Of a stretch of DNA of 49,719 bases, positions 41,167 to 49,719 are shown one piece after another. The translations under genes and the position numbers were made by a program. Where the stretch lies: assembly GCA_910588655.1 (NCBI GenBank), contig CAJUPJ010000026.1, positions 1 to 49,719 of the forward strand, in the 5' to 3' direction. This stretch comes from an uncultured Lachnospiraceae bacterium (GTDB lineage: Bacteria > Bacillota > Clostridia > Lachnospirales > Lachnospiraceae). Within the stretch, counting starts at the first letter, position 1, and each line of letters begins with the position of its first letter. Below the pieces are notes generated by a model. It was not told the origin of the DNA. It was given only the letters and a program-made list of their open reading frames with translations, and made no database searches.

Positions 41167-42900
41167 TTAAAGATTTACAAAACAGTTTGTTTCCTCTTTA
41201 AACTTTGCAGAAATTTCTTCATTAACTCCCATTTCGCTGTTCATATCACTTATATCAGCAACCATTGAATCTACACTTGTTGCAGCACTTGTCACCCCGT
41301 CTGCACTTTCTTCAACTGCTTTTGTAATGCCATCTATAGAATCTGTTATAGAATTAATTATCCTTGCAAGGTCTTCTGAAAGCTGGGAAAAATTGTTTAT
41401 TGTGCTGTTTATATGTGTTGCATCCTCATTATACTGCCTGCCGCTTTTTACAAACTTATCATAGTCAGGAAGTATAGTTTTATCAACAAATTCTATTATC
41501 TTGTTCCCTGAATTTATAAGCCCCTGTACAGACTCAATAACCATCTCATTAATTCCCTGGATGTTATTAGCAGTATCTTTGCTTGATTCCGCAAGCTGCC
41601 TTATCTCATCTGCAACAACAGCAAAACCTTTGCCCGCTTCACCAGCCCTTGCCGCTTCAATAGAAGCATTAAGTGCAAGCAGGTTTGTCTGGCTTGATAT
41701 GCTTAAAATATCAGTAGTAAGCTGTGCAACTTTTTCAACCTGTTTACTTTTCTCCATAGCTTCCCTTAATTCTTTCATTATTACAGAAACTATATCTGTA
41801 GCTTCATTTTTACTGTTTTCAGCCATTCTTTCAAGTCCGGTTGCACGTTCATTCATTTCATTTGTATAATTAAGAATTCCATTTGTCTCTTCTGCCATAT
41901 TATTTACTTTATCATTGGCAACCGATGTCTCTTCATCAACACTGCGCACTGTGGCAGCAACCTCTTCCATTGTAGCAGAAAGTTCTTCCATTACAGCTGA
42001 AATATCGCATGCACTTGCATTAGCTGTTTCTGCCCTTTTTACAACATTTCCCACACTGTTGTCCAGGTTCTTGGAATTATCCTTAATTACCCTCATAATG
42101 TTTTCAAGCTTGCTGATAAATTCATTAACATTAGCAGATACACGCCCTATTTCATTAGCAGATTTTACTGAAATCCTTTTTGTCAAATCACCATGGTTTG
42201 AATTAATATCATTTACAATGCTGTCAAGCTCCTTGTTCATCCTTTTTAAAGGTCTTATAACTGCCAGCAGTATTGTAACAATTATTACAACAATTACAAC
42301 AAATACAACTACAAGAAGCGAATTTCCTGTGGTCTTTGACTGTTTATAAACTGAATCCAGTTCACTTTTAAGCCCGTCTGTTACTTTATCATTTGCAAGT
42401 ATAATAGCATCTATATCTTCTTGCAATATATCAGACCATCTTGCAAGGTTATACGTTGCAAAATTAATAGCCTCTACAGTATCTTCTAAAGCAAGCCCTC
42501 CAAGCTTGTTTACATCTTCTATAAAGGCAGAATAGTCAATTTCATACTTCATAAACTTGTCTTTAGTGTCCTTATCTGTAAACATCCCGTCAAGCTGCCC
42601 TATAAGGCTGTCCGACTCACCAACTAGTTTCTGTGCTTCTTCCCATACCTGTTCCATTGCAGTCTTATTCCCCGCAATGCACAATTCAAACATAACTTTC
42701 TGTATACGTTCACTCTTAAGGCTCATCTGGTCAAGGACGTCAATATTCTTTAACTGTTCACCAGTTATCTCCCTGCTTACATCATTAACCCTGCCCAGCC
42801 CTGATAATACAACATTAACAGAAAACCAGTTTAAAATACCTATAAAAATTACAGGTATTATAATATAAATAGCAACACTCCTGGTTCTGGATCTTTTCAT
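41167..42900 (-). CDS. Methyl-accepting chemotaxis protein with four-helix sensor
   Basis: A 577-residue chemoreceptor with membrane helices at about 10-30 and 193-215. The sensor between them is a helical bundle with no Cache signature. A HAMP domain follows (about 216-270), then the signalling hairpin with tip ILSISSQTNLLALNASIEAARAGEAGKGFAVVADEIRQLAESS. The C-terminus (KFKEETNCFVNL) has no CheR-binding pentapeptide. GGAGG precedes the ATG; promoter at 42944-42972. Confidence 0.93.
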   Translation of the reverse strand: MKRSRTRSVAIYIIIPVIFIGILNWFSVNVVLSGLGRVNDVSREITGEQLKNIDVLDQMSLKSERIQKVMFELCIAGNKTAMEQVWEEAQKLVGESDSLIGQLDGMFTDKDTKDKFMKYEIDYSAFIEDVNKLGGLALEDTVEAINFATYNLARWSDILQEDIDAIILANDKVTDGLKSELDSVYKQSKTTGNSLLVVVFVVIVVIIVTILLAVIRPLKRMNKELDSIVNDINSNHGDLTKRISVKSANEIGRVSANVNEFISKLENIMRVIKDNSKNLDNSVGNVVKRAETANASACDISAVMEELSATMEEVAATVRSVDEETSVANDKVNNMAEETNGILNYTNEMNERATGLERMAENSKNEATDIVSVIMKELREAMEKSKQVEKVAQLTTDILSISSQTNLLALNASIEAARAGEAGKGFAVVADEIRQLAESSKDTANNIQGINEMVIESVQGLINSGNKIIEFVDKTILPDYDKFVKSGRQYNEDATHINSTINNFSQLSEDLARIINSITDSIDGITKAVEESADGVTSAATSVDSMVADISDMNSEMGVNEEISAKFKEETNCFVNL

Positions 42901-42943
42901 GCCTCTACCTCCTTGGATTTACTTTCCGTAAATTTTATTACTA

Positions 42944-42972
42944 ATTATACCATAACAACCTGCTATCTACAA
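42944..42972 (-). promoter_or_regulatory. Promoter of the second chemoreceptor gene
   Basis: On the minus strand TTGTAG (42967-42972) is 17 bp from a perfect TATAAT (42944-42949), right at the end of the GreA-like gene. Confidence 0.55.
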
Positions 42973-42973
42973 C

Positions 42974-43474
42974 TTAAAACCTGCTTATTCCTTCTGTTTC
43001 ATCATCACTTTTACGTATTTCCTTTATTTGTGCATAATAACCGTTCCTGTCATCTATTGCAATATAAACCCTGTCACCAGCTTTATGTTTCAAAAGTGAT
43101 TTGCCCATAGGTGATTCAATGCTAATCATATTATTTAATACATCACATCTTACCGTTGTTACAATTTTATATTCTTCCTCGCATCCTTCATCTTCAATAT
43201 ATAAAACCACAGTATCATTTAAACCAGCCTCATCCTCACTGGAGTCATCTTTAATTACTTTTGCAGTTTTAACCATTTTTTCAAGATAACGTATCCTGCT
43301 TTCATTCTCATTTTTAAACTTTTTAGCTGCTTTATATTCAAAATTTTCGCTTAAATCACCATGAGCCCTTGCTTCTTTTACATCTTCTAAAGCCTGTTTC
43401 CTTACTACAAGCTTCCTGTGCTCAATCTCCTGCTCCATTTTCTCTATATCTTTTTGTGTAAGCCTGTCATACAT
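42974..43474 (-). CDS. greA: GreA/GreB family transcription elongation factor
   Basis: A 166-residue factor that helps stalled RNA polymerase cleave backtracked RNA. The N-terminal coiled coil (1-75) has the acidic tip GDLSENFEYKAAK with D40 and E43, the residues that act in the polymerase channel. The C-terminal FKBP-like domain (about 88-155) ends ESPMGKSLLKHKAGDRVYIAI. It starts 3 bases after the Dabb gene stop. As it lies in a chemotaxis-like cluster, it may be a paralogue of the housekeeping GreA. Confidence 0.88.
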   Translation of the reverse strand: MYDRLTQKDIEKMEQEIEHRKLVVRKQALEDVKEARAHGDLSENFEYKAAKKFKNENESRIRYLEKMVKTAKVIKDDSSEDEAGLNDTVVLYIEDEGCEEEYKIVTTVRCDVLNNMISIESPMGKSLLKHKAGDRVYIAIDDRNGYYAQIKEIRKSDDETEGISRF

Positions 43475-43477
43475 TGC

Positions 43478-43780
43478 CTATACCTCAAAATCCATACACA
43501 TCCTGGTCTCTGTATATGGACGTACAAAATTATCTGCCACATTTACATGCGCAGGATGCACCTGGTATCCCTTTAAAGCATTTTCATCCTCAAGTTCACT
43601 ATAAAGCATGACATCAGCATTTGAAGAAGGCAGCGGCATAGTTTCCACTGATATATTTAGCAGGCCTGGAACTTTGCCCGCCAGTCCTTCCAGGTTTTCC
43701 TTAATACCATCAAGAACCTCCTGCTTTCCTTTTCCATTAAGGTCTTCCTTTAACTTCCATAAAATAATATGTTTTACCAT
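43478..43780 (-). CDS. Dabb family stress-responsive protein
   Basis: A 100-residue ferredoxin-like alpha/beta protein of the Dabb (stress responsive A/B barrel) family. It begins MVKHIILWKLKEDL and has PGLLNISVE, MLYSELEDENALKGYQVHPAHVNVADNFVRPY, the classic C-terminal motif. Dabb domains form dimeric barrels of varied function. GAAAGGA stands before the ATG. It lies between the Hpt and greA genes, apparently in one operon. Confidence 0.88.
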   Translation of the reverse strand: MVKHIILWKLKEDLNGKGKQEVLDGIKENLEGLAGKVPGLLNISVETMPLPSSNADVMLYSELEDENALKGYQVHPAHVNVADNFVRPYTETRMCMDFEV

Positions 43781-43812
43781 AATAAAATTCCTTTCTGGAT
43801 TATAAAATAAAT

Positions 43813-44160
43813 TTATGCAACTTCATTAATTGCATCTACCGTTTTCTTATAGTCTTCCTGCACCTGTCCAAAAAGCCCAGGAACTTCTTCAGAAAAGCCA
43901 TTGCGCAATGCTTCTGTAAGCAAAGAACTTGATTTTCCAAGAACTGCAAAGCTTAAATTCATACACACACCTTTTAATGTATGTGCTGCTGTAAATGCTG
44001 CCTCATAATCTTCTTCTTCCATTGCCTTGCACAACGAATCATAACCACACTGTGATGAAAACTTCAACATAAACCTCTTAATAAGAACATCGCTGCCAAG
44101 GCGTCCTATTGCCTCACTGTAGTCCCCTCCAAAAGCATTATAACACTCCTCTACTGTCAT
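43813..44160 (-). CDS. Stand-alone Hpt phosphotransfer protein
   Basis: A 115-residue four-helix bundle with the phosphorylatable H60 in AAHTLKGVCMNLSF. Such proteins carry phosphate between a hybrid kinase and a response regulator. The ATG at 44160 is favoured by AAAGGAG 9 bp upstream. It lies 39 bp downstream of a chemoreceptor gene. No histidine kinase is in the window; the REC-Hpt protein at 15529-16569 also lacks a kinase. Confidence 0.88.
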   Translation of the reverse strand: MTVEECYNAFGGDYSEAIGRLGSDVLIKRFMLKFSSQCGYDSLCKAMEEEDYEAAFTAAHTLKGVCMNLSFAVLGKSSSLLTEALRNGFSEEVPGLFGQVQEDYKKTVDAINEVA

Positions 44161-44199
44161 TACTATGGCTCCTTTCAATAAATAATATTACATAAAATT

Positions 44200-45894
44200 T
44201 CAAATTACAAACTGGTCCATTAAAGATACCATTGCTTCTACCTGCTGGTTCTGCTCCTGGCTTATAGCTGCTGTTTCCTCTGATGTAGCAGAATTATTAT
44301 CTACTACTGCGGAAACTTGTGAAATATTATCATTTACTTCATGCATACGTTTAACATCCTGCTGTAGCATTGAAGCTATCTGCCCCATTTTCTGTGTTGC
44401 TTCCCTTGCCCCGTCCATAACTTCTGACATATTGGAAGCAGTTTCATTAGCAATTGAAATCCCTTTGTCTACTGCTTCTATTGTCGTTTCAATAAGTGTT
44501 GTTGTCCTTCCTGCTGCCTTGGCTGATTCCTCTGCAAGGCTCTTAACCTGTTCTGCTACAACAGCAAAACCTTTGCCTGCTTCACCTGCCCTCGCTGCTT
44601 CAATAGCCGCATTTAAAGATAACAGGTTTGTCTGTGATGCAATATCTTCAATATCACCAATAATTGACCCTATTTGTTCAGAACACTTGCTTATTTCACT
44701 AATTGCATCTATTAATTCATGCATCTTCTGGTTTCCTGCCTGAAGTGACTCGCCAGCCATTGCGGCAATGCCTACTGAGTCGCTTGCAGCTGACGCATTG
44801 CTTTCCATGCTGTCTGTCATGCCTCCAATTATATTAACAAGCTCTGCTACCTGCATAGCCTGTGCCGTACATCCTTCTGCAAGGTCTTCCGCCGCACATG
44901 CAAGCTGTTCAGAACCATTATCAATATGGCCTGAAACCTCACGTATGGTGTAAAGTGTTTTTCTCATCTTTTCACCAATACTTATAAATGAGTCTTTAAT
45001 CTGTACAAACTCACCAACATATTCCTGTTGTATATTAATGTTATAATCCCCATTGCTCATCTGTTCCAGGGTATCTGATATCTCCCTTACCATGCCAGTA
45101 ATATTACGCTTCATAAAATTAATTGAAGCTACCATAGACCCTACTTCGCTTTCATCTTCCTTAAGGTCAAACGGTACTTTAAAATTTCCGTCTGCAAGCT
45201 CTGCCATCTGTAAAGACACCTTCTCAACCGGCACAAGAAGTTCCTCCCTGGCAAACCTGATTATTTTCAAAATATCATTTACTATAAATACAAATGCTCC
45301 AATAAACAATACCTGTATTACAATCATTATTATGTTAAGTATTGTTCTCTTATTGCTGTTCCTGTCCTGTATTTTGTCAATTACATCATCAGTAAGAAGG
45401 CTTATCTGGCTTATTGTGTCCTCATACTCATCACTGAAAACATAACCACACGCGGTTTCTGTATCACCGCCAGATGCACTTTCAAGCGCCTCCTCTTCCA
45501 ATGGCACAAGCCCCTCTGAAAGTCCTGAAATATTATTAAGTTCCTCCCATTCACTACTTGTAATATTAATGCCTTTTAAGATTTCCAGCGCCTTCTCCCT
45601 TGACTGGTCTTCATTTAGTTCTTTCATATAGGCATCATAATAACTTTTATTACCTGTAACTGCATATGACTGGACTGAATATGTAAGGCTTTTAGAACCA
45701 TTGCGGTACTGGTTCAGTGCTTTTGTTGCATTAAGCTGTTCCGACTGCGCATTTGAAGAAATAAGATTTACTCCTATTGTCAGCACAAGGAATATAACCC
45801 CTGTTGCAACAGTCATAATTGCATGTTTTACAAGTCTCCTTAAAGCTGCCCCCTGTCCCTTGTCCTTGATTAACCTTTTCCTTTTATCTGCCAT
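44200..45894 (-). CDS. Methyl-accepting chemotaxis protein
   Basis: A 564-residue chemoreceptor with an N-terminal basic cytoplasmic stretch (MADKRKRLIKDKGQGAALRR), membrane helix 1 at about 24-46, a helical four-helix-type sensor (about 47-195) and membrane helix 2 at about 197-220. Then come HAMP (about 222-280) and a signalling hairpin with tip DIASQTNLLSLNAAIEAARAGEAGKGFAVVAEQVKSLAEES. GGAG lies 7 bp before the ATG. It leads a cluster with Hpt, Dabb and greA genes. Confidence 0.93.
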   Translation of the reverse strand: MADKRKRLIKDKGQGAALRRLVKHAIMTVATGVIFLVLTIGVNLISSNAQSEQLNATKALNQYRNGSKSLTYSVQSYAVTGNKSYYDAYMKELNEDQSREKALEILKGINITSSEWEELNNISGLSEGLVPLEEEALESASGGDTETACGYVFSDEYEDTISQISLLTDDVIDKIQDRNSNKRTILNIIMIVIQVLFIGAFVFIVNDILKIIRFAREELLVPVEKVSLQMAELADGNFKVPFDLKEDESEVGSMVASINFMKRNITGMVREISDTLEQMSNGDYNINIQQEYVGEFVQIKDSFISIGEKMRKTLYTIREVSGHIDNGSEQLACAAEDLAEGCTAQAMQVAELVNIIGGMTDSMESNASAASDSVGIAAMAGESLQAGNQKMHELIDAISEISKCSEQIGSIIGDIEDIASQTNLLSLNAAIEAARAGEAGKGFAVVAEQVKSLAEESAKAAGRTTTLIETTIEAVDKGISIANETASNMSEVMDGAREATQKMGQIASMLQQDVKRMHEVNDNISQVSAVVDNNSATSEETAAISQEQNQQVEAMVSLMDQFVI

Positions 45895-45970
45895 GTTTTT
45901 TCTCCTTCTCCAATACAGAAACAAACCTGGAAATTTTTATGGGCTTGTTATTGACAAGTAACTAATTTTT

Positions 45971-45999
45971 ATTATATGCTCCAATCTGGTTTAAGTCAA
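45971..45999 (-). promoter_or_regulatory. Promoter of the receptor-Hpt-Dabb-greA cluster
   Basis: On the minus strand TTGACT (45994-45999) is 17 bp from a perfect TATAAT (45971-45976). Confidence 0.65.
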
Positions 46000-46017
46000 G
46001 ATTTTGAAACATAATGG

Positions 46018-46033
46018 GATAATTTCCAGTTAC
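46018..46033. repeat. Solo end of the palindromic element family
   Basis: GATAATTTCCAGTTAC matches the outer end shared by copies C and D at 15 of 16 positions. No hairpin arm follows, so this is a remnant or the footprint of a lost copy. Confidence 0.5.
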
Positions 46034-46097
46034 TTGCAGTGATGAGTGTGCTGGTTATGTTCTGAGTAACAATGTTAATTCTTTAAATAATAGTCCC

Positions 46098-46337
46098 ATG
46101 CAGGTACTGGAACGTATAAGACAGGATAAAACAAAATATGAGCATGACAAGAATACAGGTATTATAAGAAGGATGCCAATGGCAGGGACAGCATACACTC
46201 CTGCAGGCATAAATCCAATGATGGTGGTTATGACCATACAATGCTGGAAGAGCTGTATAAACTATTGCCGCCCGAAGTAACTATGGAAGAGCGTAAGGAA
46301 TTCCACAAAAACAATAAATTCCAGTGGCTGCCTTAGG
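46098..46337 (+). pseudogene. Gene remnant of unknown family
   Basis: Two plus-strand frames join across a one-base shift near 46220. The first reads MQVLERIRQDKTKYEHDKNTG...AGTAYTPAGINP. The second reads DGGYDHTMLEELYKLLPPEVTMEERKEF...NNKFQWLP and ends in TAG at about 46334-46336. Composition is protein-like and the C-terminal phrase is well formed, but no ribosome site precedes the ATG. I do not recognise it. It lies just after a solo repeat end. Confidence 0.4.
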
Positions 46338-46382
46338 TACTGTTTAAAACCAGCAGGGAACACTGGAAAAAGTAATATAATA

Positions 46383-46413
46383 ACAGGAAAGGCTGCAAAC
46401 CAGCCTTTCCTGT
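46383..46413 (-). terminator. Terminator-like hairpin after the LRR gene
   Basis: ACAGGAAAGGCT (46383-46394) pairs perfectly with AGCCTTTCCTGT (46402-46413) just downstream of the minus-strand leucine-rich-repeat gene, followed by TATTATATT. Confidence 0.7.
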
Positions 46414-46436
46414 CTTGATACATTTTAAAATAAATT

Positions 46437-47753
46437 TTATTTTACTATAATTTCTACTGTTGTTTTCAATTTGACATTTTCCAGTTTAAATTCTTTATCA
46501 TTAACTTTTTTATGATTTACAACTTCCCTTTTAAAAATAATTTCTGCTTTTCCTTTTTTCTTAGCTTTAACAGAACCTTTTAAAGTATATGGTTCTATAT
46601 AATCTATGTCTCCGCTGTTTTTGTCTTTCCAGCCTGAAGGCATTGATACTCTTGCAATATTTTTATTTTTTACAGTAATTTCTGGTATAGCAGGTCCGGC
46701 TTCACTATCTAAATCAATAACAAAATACATATTGGTTTTCTGGTCTTTTTTCATATGTATTTTTATATTCTTTAAGCCAGCAAAATTAAAAAATGCACCA
46801 TTTCTATATTCTATCTTTTTTAGATTGCCAGAAAGTACAAGCCCTGTTAAGTTCTTGCAGCCCTCAAATGCATTATACCCTATACTGCTTGTTTTTGCAG
46901 GTACTTTATATGTTTTGCCTTTTTTGGCAGCAGGATATATTATTAACTCCATGCCAGATTTTACTTGTTTAAATAAAACACCATCTTCAGACTTATATTT
47001 TTTATTTCCTTTCTTAACTTCAATCTTTTTTAATGCAGTACAGCCACTAAATATATTATCCCCTAATGTTGTTGTTTTTTCTGGAATTGTAACAGCAGCC
47101 AGCTTTTTACATCCTAAAAATGCCGTATTTCCGACAGATACCACATTTCCTGGGATTATAATTTCTGTTAAGCTTTTGCAGCCTGAAAATGCACTATCAG
47201 CTATATTAACAAGATTTTCTGGCAGTTTTAAGCCAGCCAGGCTCTGGCAGCCTTCAAAGGCAGCTGCTTTTATTTCTGTTATGCTGCCAGGCAGTACGGC
47301 TTTCTTTAAATTCTTACAGCCAGAAAACATAGCACCTTCTATGGCTGTTATTTTGCCTGGAATTGTAATTTCTGTTAAACTGAGACATTTTTTGAATGTG
47401 CCTCCTCCTATTGATGTAACAGTTTCCGGGATTATAATTTCTCTTAAACTTCTGCAATTCCAAAATGCTTTATCCCCTATAGTTGTTACACTGTCTGGAA
47501 TTACAATACTTTTTACATTGGTTTTGTTGTAAAATACCCTGTCACCTATACCTGTTACCCCATCTGGAATTACAATGCTGGTATCATCCCCATTATACTT
47601 TACCAGTATTCCGTCATCATCAATAATAAAGCCTGTTTCTGCTGCATTGGCAATAACAGCAATATCTTTTCCTGGAAACTGCCTGTTAATGCCGGATGCC
47701 AGGATAGCTAATAATAACAGGGGAAATAATAAATATTTTTTTCTGTTTTTCAT
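46437..47753 (-). CDS. BspA-like leucine-rich-repeat surface protein
   Basis: A 438-residue exported protein. A signal peptide (about 1-25, KYLLFPLLLLAILASG) is followed by LRR_5-type repeats from about residue 60 to 310, each of the form IVIPDSVTTIGDKAFWNCRSLREI; about ten can be counted. The last 100 residues (ITVKNKNIARVSMPSGWKDKNSGDIDYIEPYTLKGSVKAKKKGKAEIIFKREVV) form an Ig-like or Big_2-like stalk. The family mediates contact with host or matrix proteins. No sortase signal or lipobox is present, so retention is unclear. AAAGGAT lies before the ATG. Confidence 0.88.
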   Translation of the reverse strand: MKNRKKYLLFPLLLLAILASGINRQFPGKDIAVIANAAETGFIIDDDGILVKYNGDDTSIVIPDGVTGIGDRVFYNKTNVKSIVIPDSVTTIGDKAFWNCRSLREIIIPETVTSIGGGTFKKCLSLTEITIPGKITAIEGAMFSGCKNLKKAVLPGSITEIKAAAFEGCQSLAGLKLPENLVNIADSAFSGCKSLTEIIIPGNVVSVGNTAFLGCKKLAAVTIPEKTTTLGDNIFSGCTALKKIEVKKGNKKYKSEDGVLFKQVKSGMELIIYPAAKKGKTYKVPAKTSSIGYNAFEGCKNLTGLVLSGNLKKIEYRNGAFFNFAGLKNIKIHMKKDQKTNMYFVIDLDSEAGPAIPEITVKNKNIARVSMPSGWKDKNSGDIDYIEPYTLKGSVKAKKKGKAEIIFKREVVNHKKVNDKEFKLENVKLKTTVEIIVK

Positions 47754-47779
47754 ATCCTTTTTTCCTTTCTGTTTATTTT

Positions 47780-47795
47780 AACTACTGTAGTAGTT
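47780..47795. promoter_or_regulatory. Palindrome in the LRR gene leader
   Basis: AACTACTGTAGTAGTT is a 7-bp inverted repeat with a 2-bp centre, about 27 bp ahead of the LRR start codon. Its shape suits a repressor operator; no regulator is identified. Confidence 0.4.
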
Positions 47796-47865
47796 TACAA
47801 GCTTTATTATATTACTCTATATTGTCAATATAATGTCATTTATATTTAATTTCCAATACATATTT

Positions 47866-48615
47866 CTATCTTTTTTCCATTAATATATTAACAACATTTA
47901 TATTCCCAATCCATACAATATTTTCCTTTAAATAAATATTGTACATTTCTTTTTCTTCATTATCCAGTGAATTAAACAATGTATTATACTCCTGCTTTTC
48001 TGGAAACGGAAATTCCATACAAGTTACTTTTAAATCTGCCTGGTAAATACCATTTTTTGCAAACAAACTAGTAATTTCTTCTTGTGTATAAAAACCAATA
48101 TGCCCATCCCCTTTTACTTGCATAAATTTATCTATAACTTTCTTTTTGTCATCTGGATTTCTGACAGGGTCAGATAAAAGAATTTTTCCATTTTTACGCA
48201 AAATCCCTGCAATTTGTTTTACTGCCATTTCCACATCTGGAAAATGGTGGAATACATAACGTGACATAATAATATCCATGCTTTCATTTGTAAATGGATA
48301 ATTTATCCCGTCAAAAGAACTGAAATGTAAATTTTCAATATGGTTTTCTTTTACTTTAACCTGGTTCTGTATAATTACCTTTTCTGCAATGTCAATCCCT
48401 GTAACATTACAGCTACTGTCCTGCTGTGCAACAGGAAAAGCCAGATAGCCAGCACCTGTACCAATATCAAGCACTTCACTGCACTGTTTTAATGGAAGCA
48501 TATTTAAGAGTAAATCCAGATGTCTGTCATCTCTAATAATACTACTATATTTTTCATTTAATAAAATTTTCTCAAAACTTTCTTTTGCACTCTGTACAAC
48601 TTCCTTTGAATTCAT
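47866..48615 (-). CDS. SAM-dependent class I methyltransferase
   Basis: A 249-residue methyltransferase with SAM motif I VLDIGTGAGYLAFP (48-61), an acidic post-motif VTGIDIA, IIMSRYVFHHFPD and LRKNGKILLSDPVRNP. It belongs to the UbiE/COQ5-like group; the substrate cannot be inferred. GGGAGG lies 5 bp before the ATG at 48615, which was preferred to a start 23 codons upstream. It follows the sugar isomerase gene by 53 bp. Confidence 0.85.
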   Translation of the reverse strand: MNSKEVVQSAKESFEKILLNEKYSSIIRDDRHLDLLLNMLPLKQCSEVLDIGTGAGYLAFPVAQQDSSCNVTGIDIAEKVIIQNQVKVKENHIENLHFSSFDGINYPFTNESMDIIMSRYVFHHFPDVEMAVKQIAGILRKNGKILLSDPVRNPDDKKKVIDKFMQVKGDGHIGFYTQEEITSLFAKNGIYQADLKVTCMEFPFPEKQEYNTLFNSLDNEEKEMYNIYLKENIVWIGNINVVNILMEKR

Positions 48616-48668
48616 AATAACCTCCCATGCCGCCTCCTTGTGGCACAAATAGTGATAAAATATCTTTC

Positions 48669-49511
48669 TTACTGCTTGCAACATTCCCTTAAATATATAA
48701 GTGCCATTTTCTGCACGTCTGCTTCCCTGTCACCACAATAAACAGGGTCATGGTATCCCTCTACAGTTATATCCCCCTTGTAACCTCCACGTTCCAGTAT
48801 ATGGATAATTTTCTCCCAGTCTGTATCACCCATTCCAGGAAAACGGTGCACACAATAATTTTCCCCAAACCATGCACCATACTTTTTAATGTGTCCATAA
48901 TCTACATGTGCATCCTTTCCATGTACATGGAATACCTTTGGCATCCACTCTTCAAGCTGCATTAAAGGGTCTATAAGCTGCCCTGCCTGGTGTGATGGTT
49001 CCCATTCAAGCCCCAGGCATCCACTTTGTACTTCATTAAACATTATTTCCCATGCCCTTGGGCAAAAACCTATATTACATGTAGCACTATACCAGTGCCC
49101 ATACATATGTGCATTTTCAATTCCAATCCTTGTACCATGATATTCTGCAAGTTTTGTAAGCCTTGTAAAAACTTTTTTAAATGCAGGAATTGCTTCTTCT
49201 ACACCTTTTCCTGGAATTGCGCCTGCAAATGTACCTACAAAATCTGTTCCAAGCAAATGTACATTTTCTATACAATACTCTAACTCTTTCCTGGCTTTTT
49301 CACTTTGTAACGGGTTACAGTACAGCCCTGCACCTGATACAGTTACACCATAATTTCCTGTTATCTCTTTTATACTTGAAGAAATTTCTTTAAAGTCTGT
49401 TCCTGCAAGTGTTTCATTAAAATAAAGCTCTACTGTGTCAAACCCTGCTGCAACAGCAGTTTCTAAATCCTCCAGTAAATGCTGCCCTCTTATACAAGTA
49501 CCTATTTTCAT
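48669..49511 (-). CDS. Sugar phosphate isomerase/epimerase
   Basis: A 280-residue TIM barrel of the AP-endonuclease-2/xylose-isomerase-like superfamily. Likely metal ligands are E132 in GIENAH, one of E169 or E171 with H174 in LEWEPSHQ, H197 in HVHGKD and E251 in TVEGYHDP. Members convert inositol derivatives or ketohexoses. GGGG and GGAAGG stand before the ATG. No inositol or transporter genes adjoin it in the window, so the substrate is open. Confidence 0.87.
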   Translation of the reverse strand: MKIGTCIRGQHLLEDLETAVAAGFDTVELYFNETLAGTDFKEISSSIKEITGNYGVTVSGAGLYCNPLQSEKARKELEYCIENVHLLGTDFVGTFAGAIPGKGVEEAIPAFKKVFTRLTKLAEYHGTRIGIENAHMYGHWYSATCNIGFCPRAWEIMFNEVQSGCLGLEWEPSHQAGQLIDPLMQLEEWMPKVFHVHGKDAHVDYGHIKKYGAWFGENYCVHRFPGMGDTDWEKIIHILERGGYKGDITVEGYHDPVYCGDREADVQKMALIYLRECCKQ

Positions 49512-49599
49512 TAAATCCCCTTCCTTTCCATAAATTCAGGCTTTGTTTCCTTTAACACCTTTTAAATTCTGCTAGTTCTGTATTAGTTCCATATTTTTT

Positions 49600-49705
49600 T
49601 AACCTGCTTCATTTCCAGTTTTATAATATTTTGCCTGTGTGTTCCACAGCTTATAATATAAACCATCTTTCTCCTTGTATAATGTATTTAGGTTATTCAA
49701 AGGGA
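49600..49705 (-). pseudogene. C-terminal scrap of a possible ABC exporter ATPase
   Basis: A minus-strand frame ending in TAA at 49600-49602 reads NTLYKEKDGLYYKLWNTQAKYYK. This resembles the C-terminal tail of ABC exporter ATPases (LL..KGLYYKLWxxQ). A stop lies in frame about 40 codons upstream, so it is a remnant rather than a gene, unless the frame continues by a shift beyond the window edge. Confidence 0.35.
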
Positions 49706-49719
49706 ACTCCTATAAACCC

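Noticed and set aside
46606..47532. 308-residue plus-strand frame inside the LRR gene
   Set aside because: Its repeats mirror the leucine-rich repeats of the real minus-strand gene.

Overview
The window is about 50 kb of low-GC chromosomal DNA. It looks like an anaerobic, motile, Gram-positive Clostridia member, most likely family Lachnospiraceae (inference). Supporting traits are the secG-rnr-smpB-ssrA order, a short MetH without the reactivation domain, an alpha/beta-type small acid-soluble spore protein, three methyl-accepting chemotaxis proteins, a flagellin lysine methylase, strong AGGAGG-type ribosome sites and many clean TTGACA-17-TATAAT promoters. Most genes are on the minus strand. 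I see no prophage, CRISPR array or intact insertion sequence.

Layout. 1-850: a decayed stretch and a BrnT/BrnA toxin-antitoxin pair abutting the 3' end of tmRNA. 850-5130: the trans-translation and RNA-decay cluster secG-rnr-smpB-ssrA. 5150-15270: housekeeping and assorted genes (DUF5050-like protein, family 2 glycosyltransferase, metH, a broken AraC/GyrI-like regulator, fliB, a 50-residue membrane protein, pyrE, a secreted Ig-like protein, a HAD phosphatase). 15500-17700: galM with a REC-Hpt signalling protein. 18580-22870: unknown membrane and secreted proteins, one of them frameshifted. 22900-28820: cysS, a spore protein gene, a dCache chemoreceptor, an unknown protein with a FliM-like N-terminus. 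28600-36700: a maltodextrin-type locus (AraC regulator, MalE, MalF, MalG, a TraX-like protein, an unrecognised 613-residue probable carbohydrate enzyme, a zinc ribbon). 37090-41130: an Rpn-like nuclease, two membrane proteins and MalQ. 41160-45900: two chemoreceptors, GreA-like factor, Dabb protein, stand-alone Hpt. 46430-49510: a leucine-rich-repeat surface protein, a methyltransferase and a sugar isomerase/epimerase.

How it fits together. MalE/F/G import a maltooligosaccharide-like sugar and MalQ rearranges it. The MalK-type ATPase is not here, so a shared ATPase encoded elsewhere is inferred. The malE promoter carries two AAATGCAAA direct repeats exactly 21 bp apart next to the -35, which fits activation by the adjacent AraC protein. 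The AraC gene and the 613-residue enzyme gene share a near-identical palindromic operator (GAACAACCGRTTGCRCA) just downstream of their promoters, which suggests a LacI-type repressor encoded elsewhere.

The most unusual signal is a family of long nested-palindrome intergenic elements. Copies lie at about 17766-18473, 27040-27810 and 36692-37024, a simpler relative at 5156-5430, and fragments near 38069 and 46018. The three large copies share one order: outer end GATAATTTNCAGTTAT, a hairpin arm, an inverted inner end ATAACTGTAAAT, a linker, another CAGTTAT end, a second hairpin arm, and a closing ATAACTG end. The arms share a core hairpin whose sequence changes preserve pairing through G-U wobbles on one strand only, while the hairpin tips differ from copy to copy. 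I do not recognise this family; it is the best candidate in the window for something undescribed.
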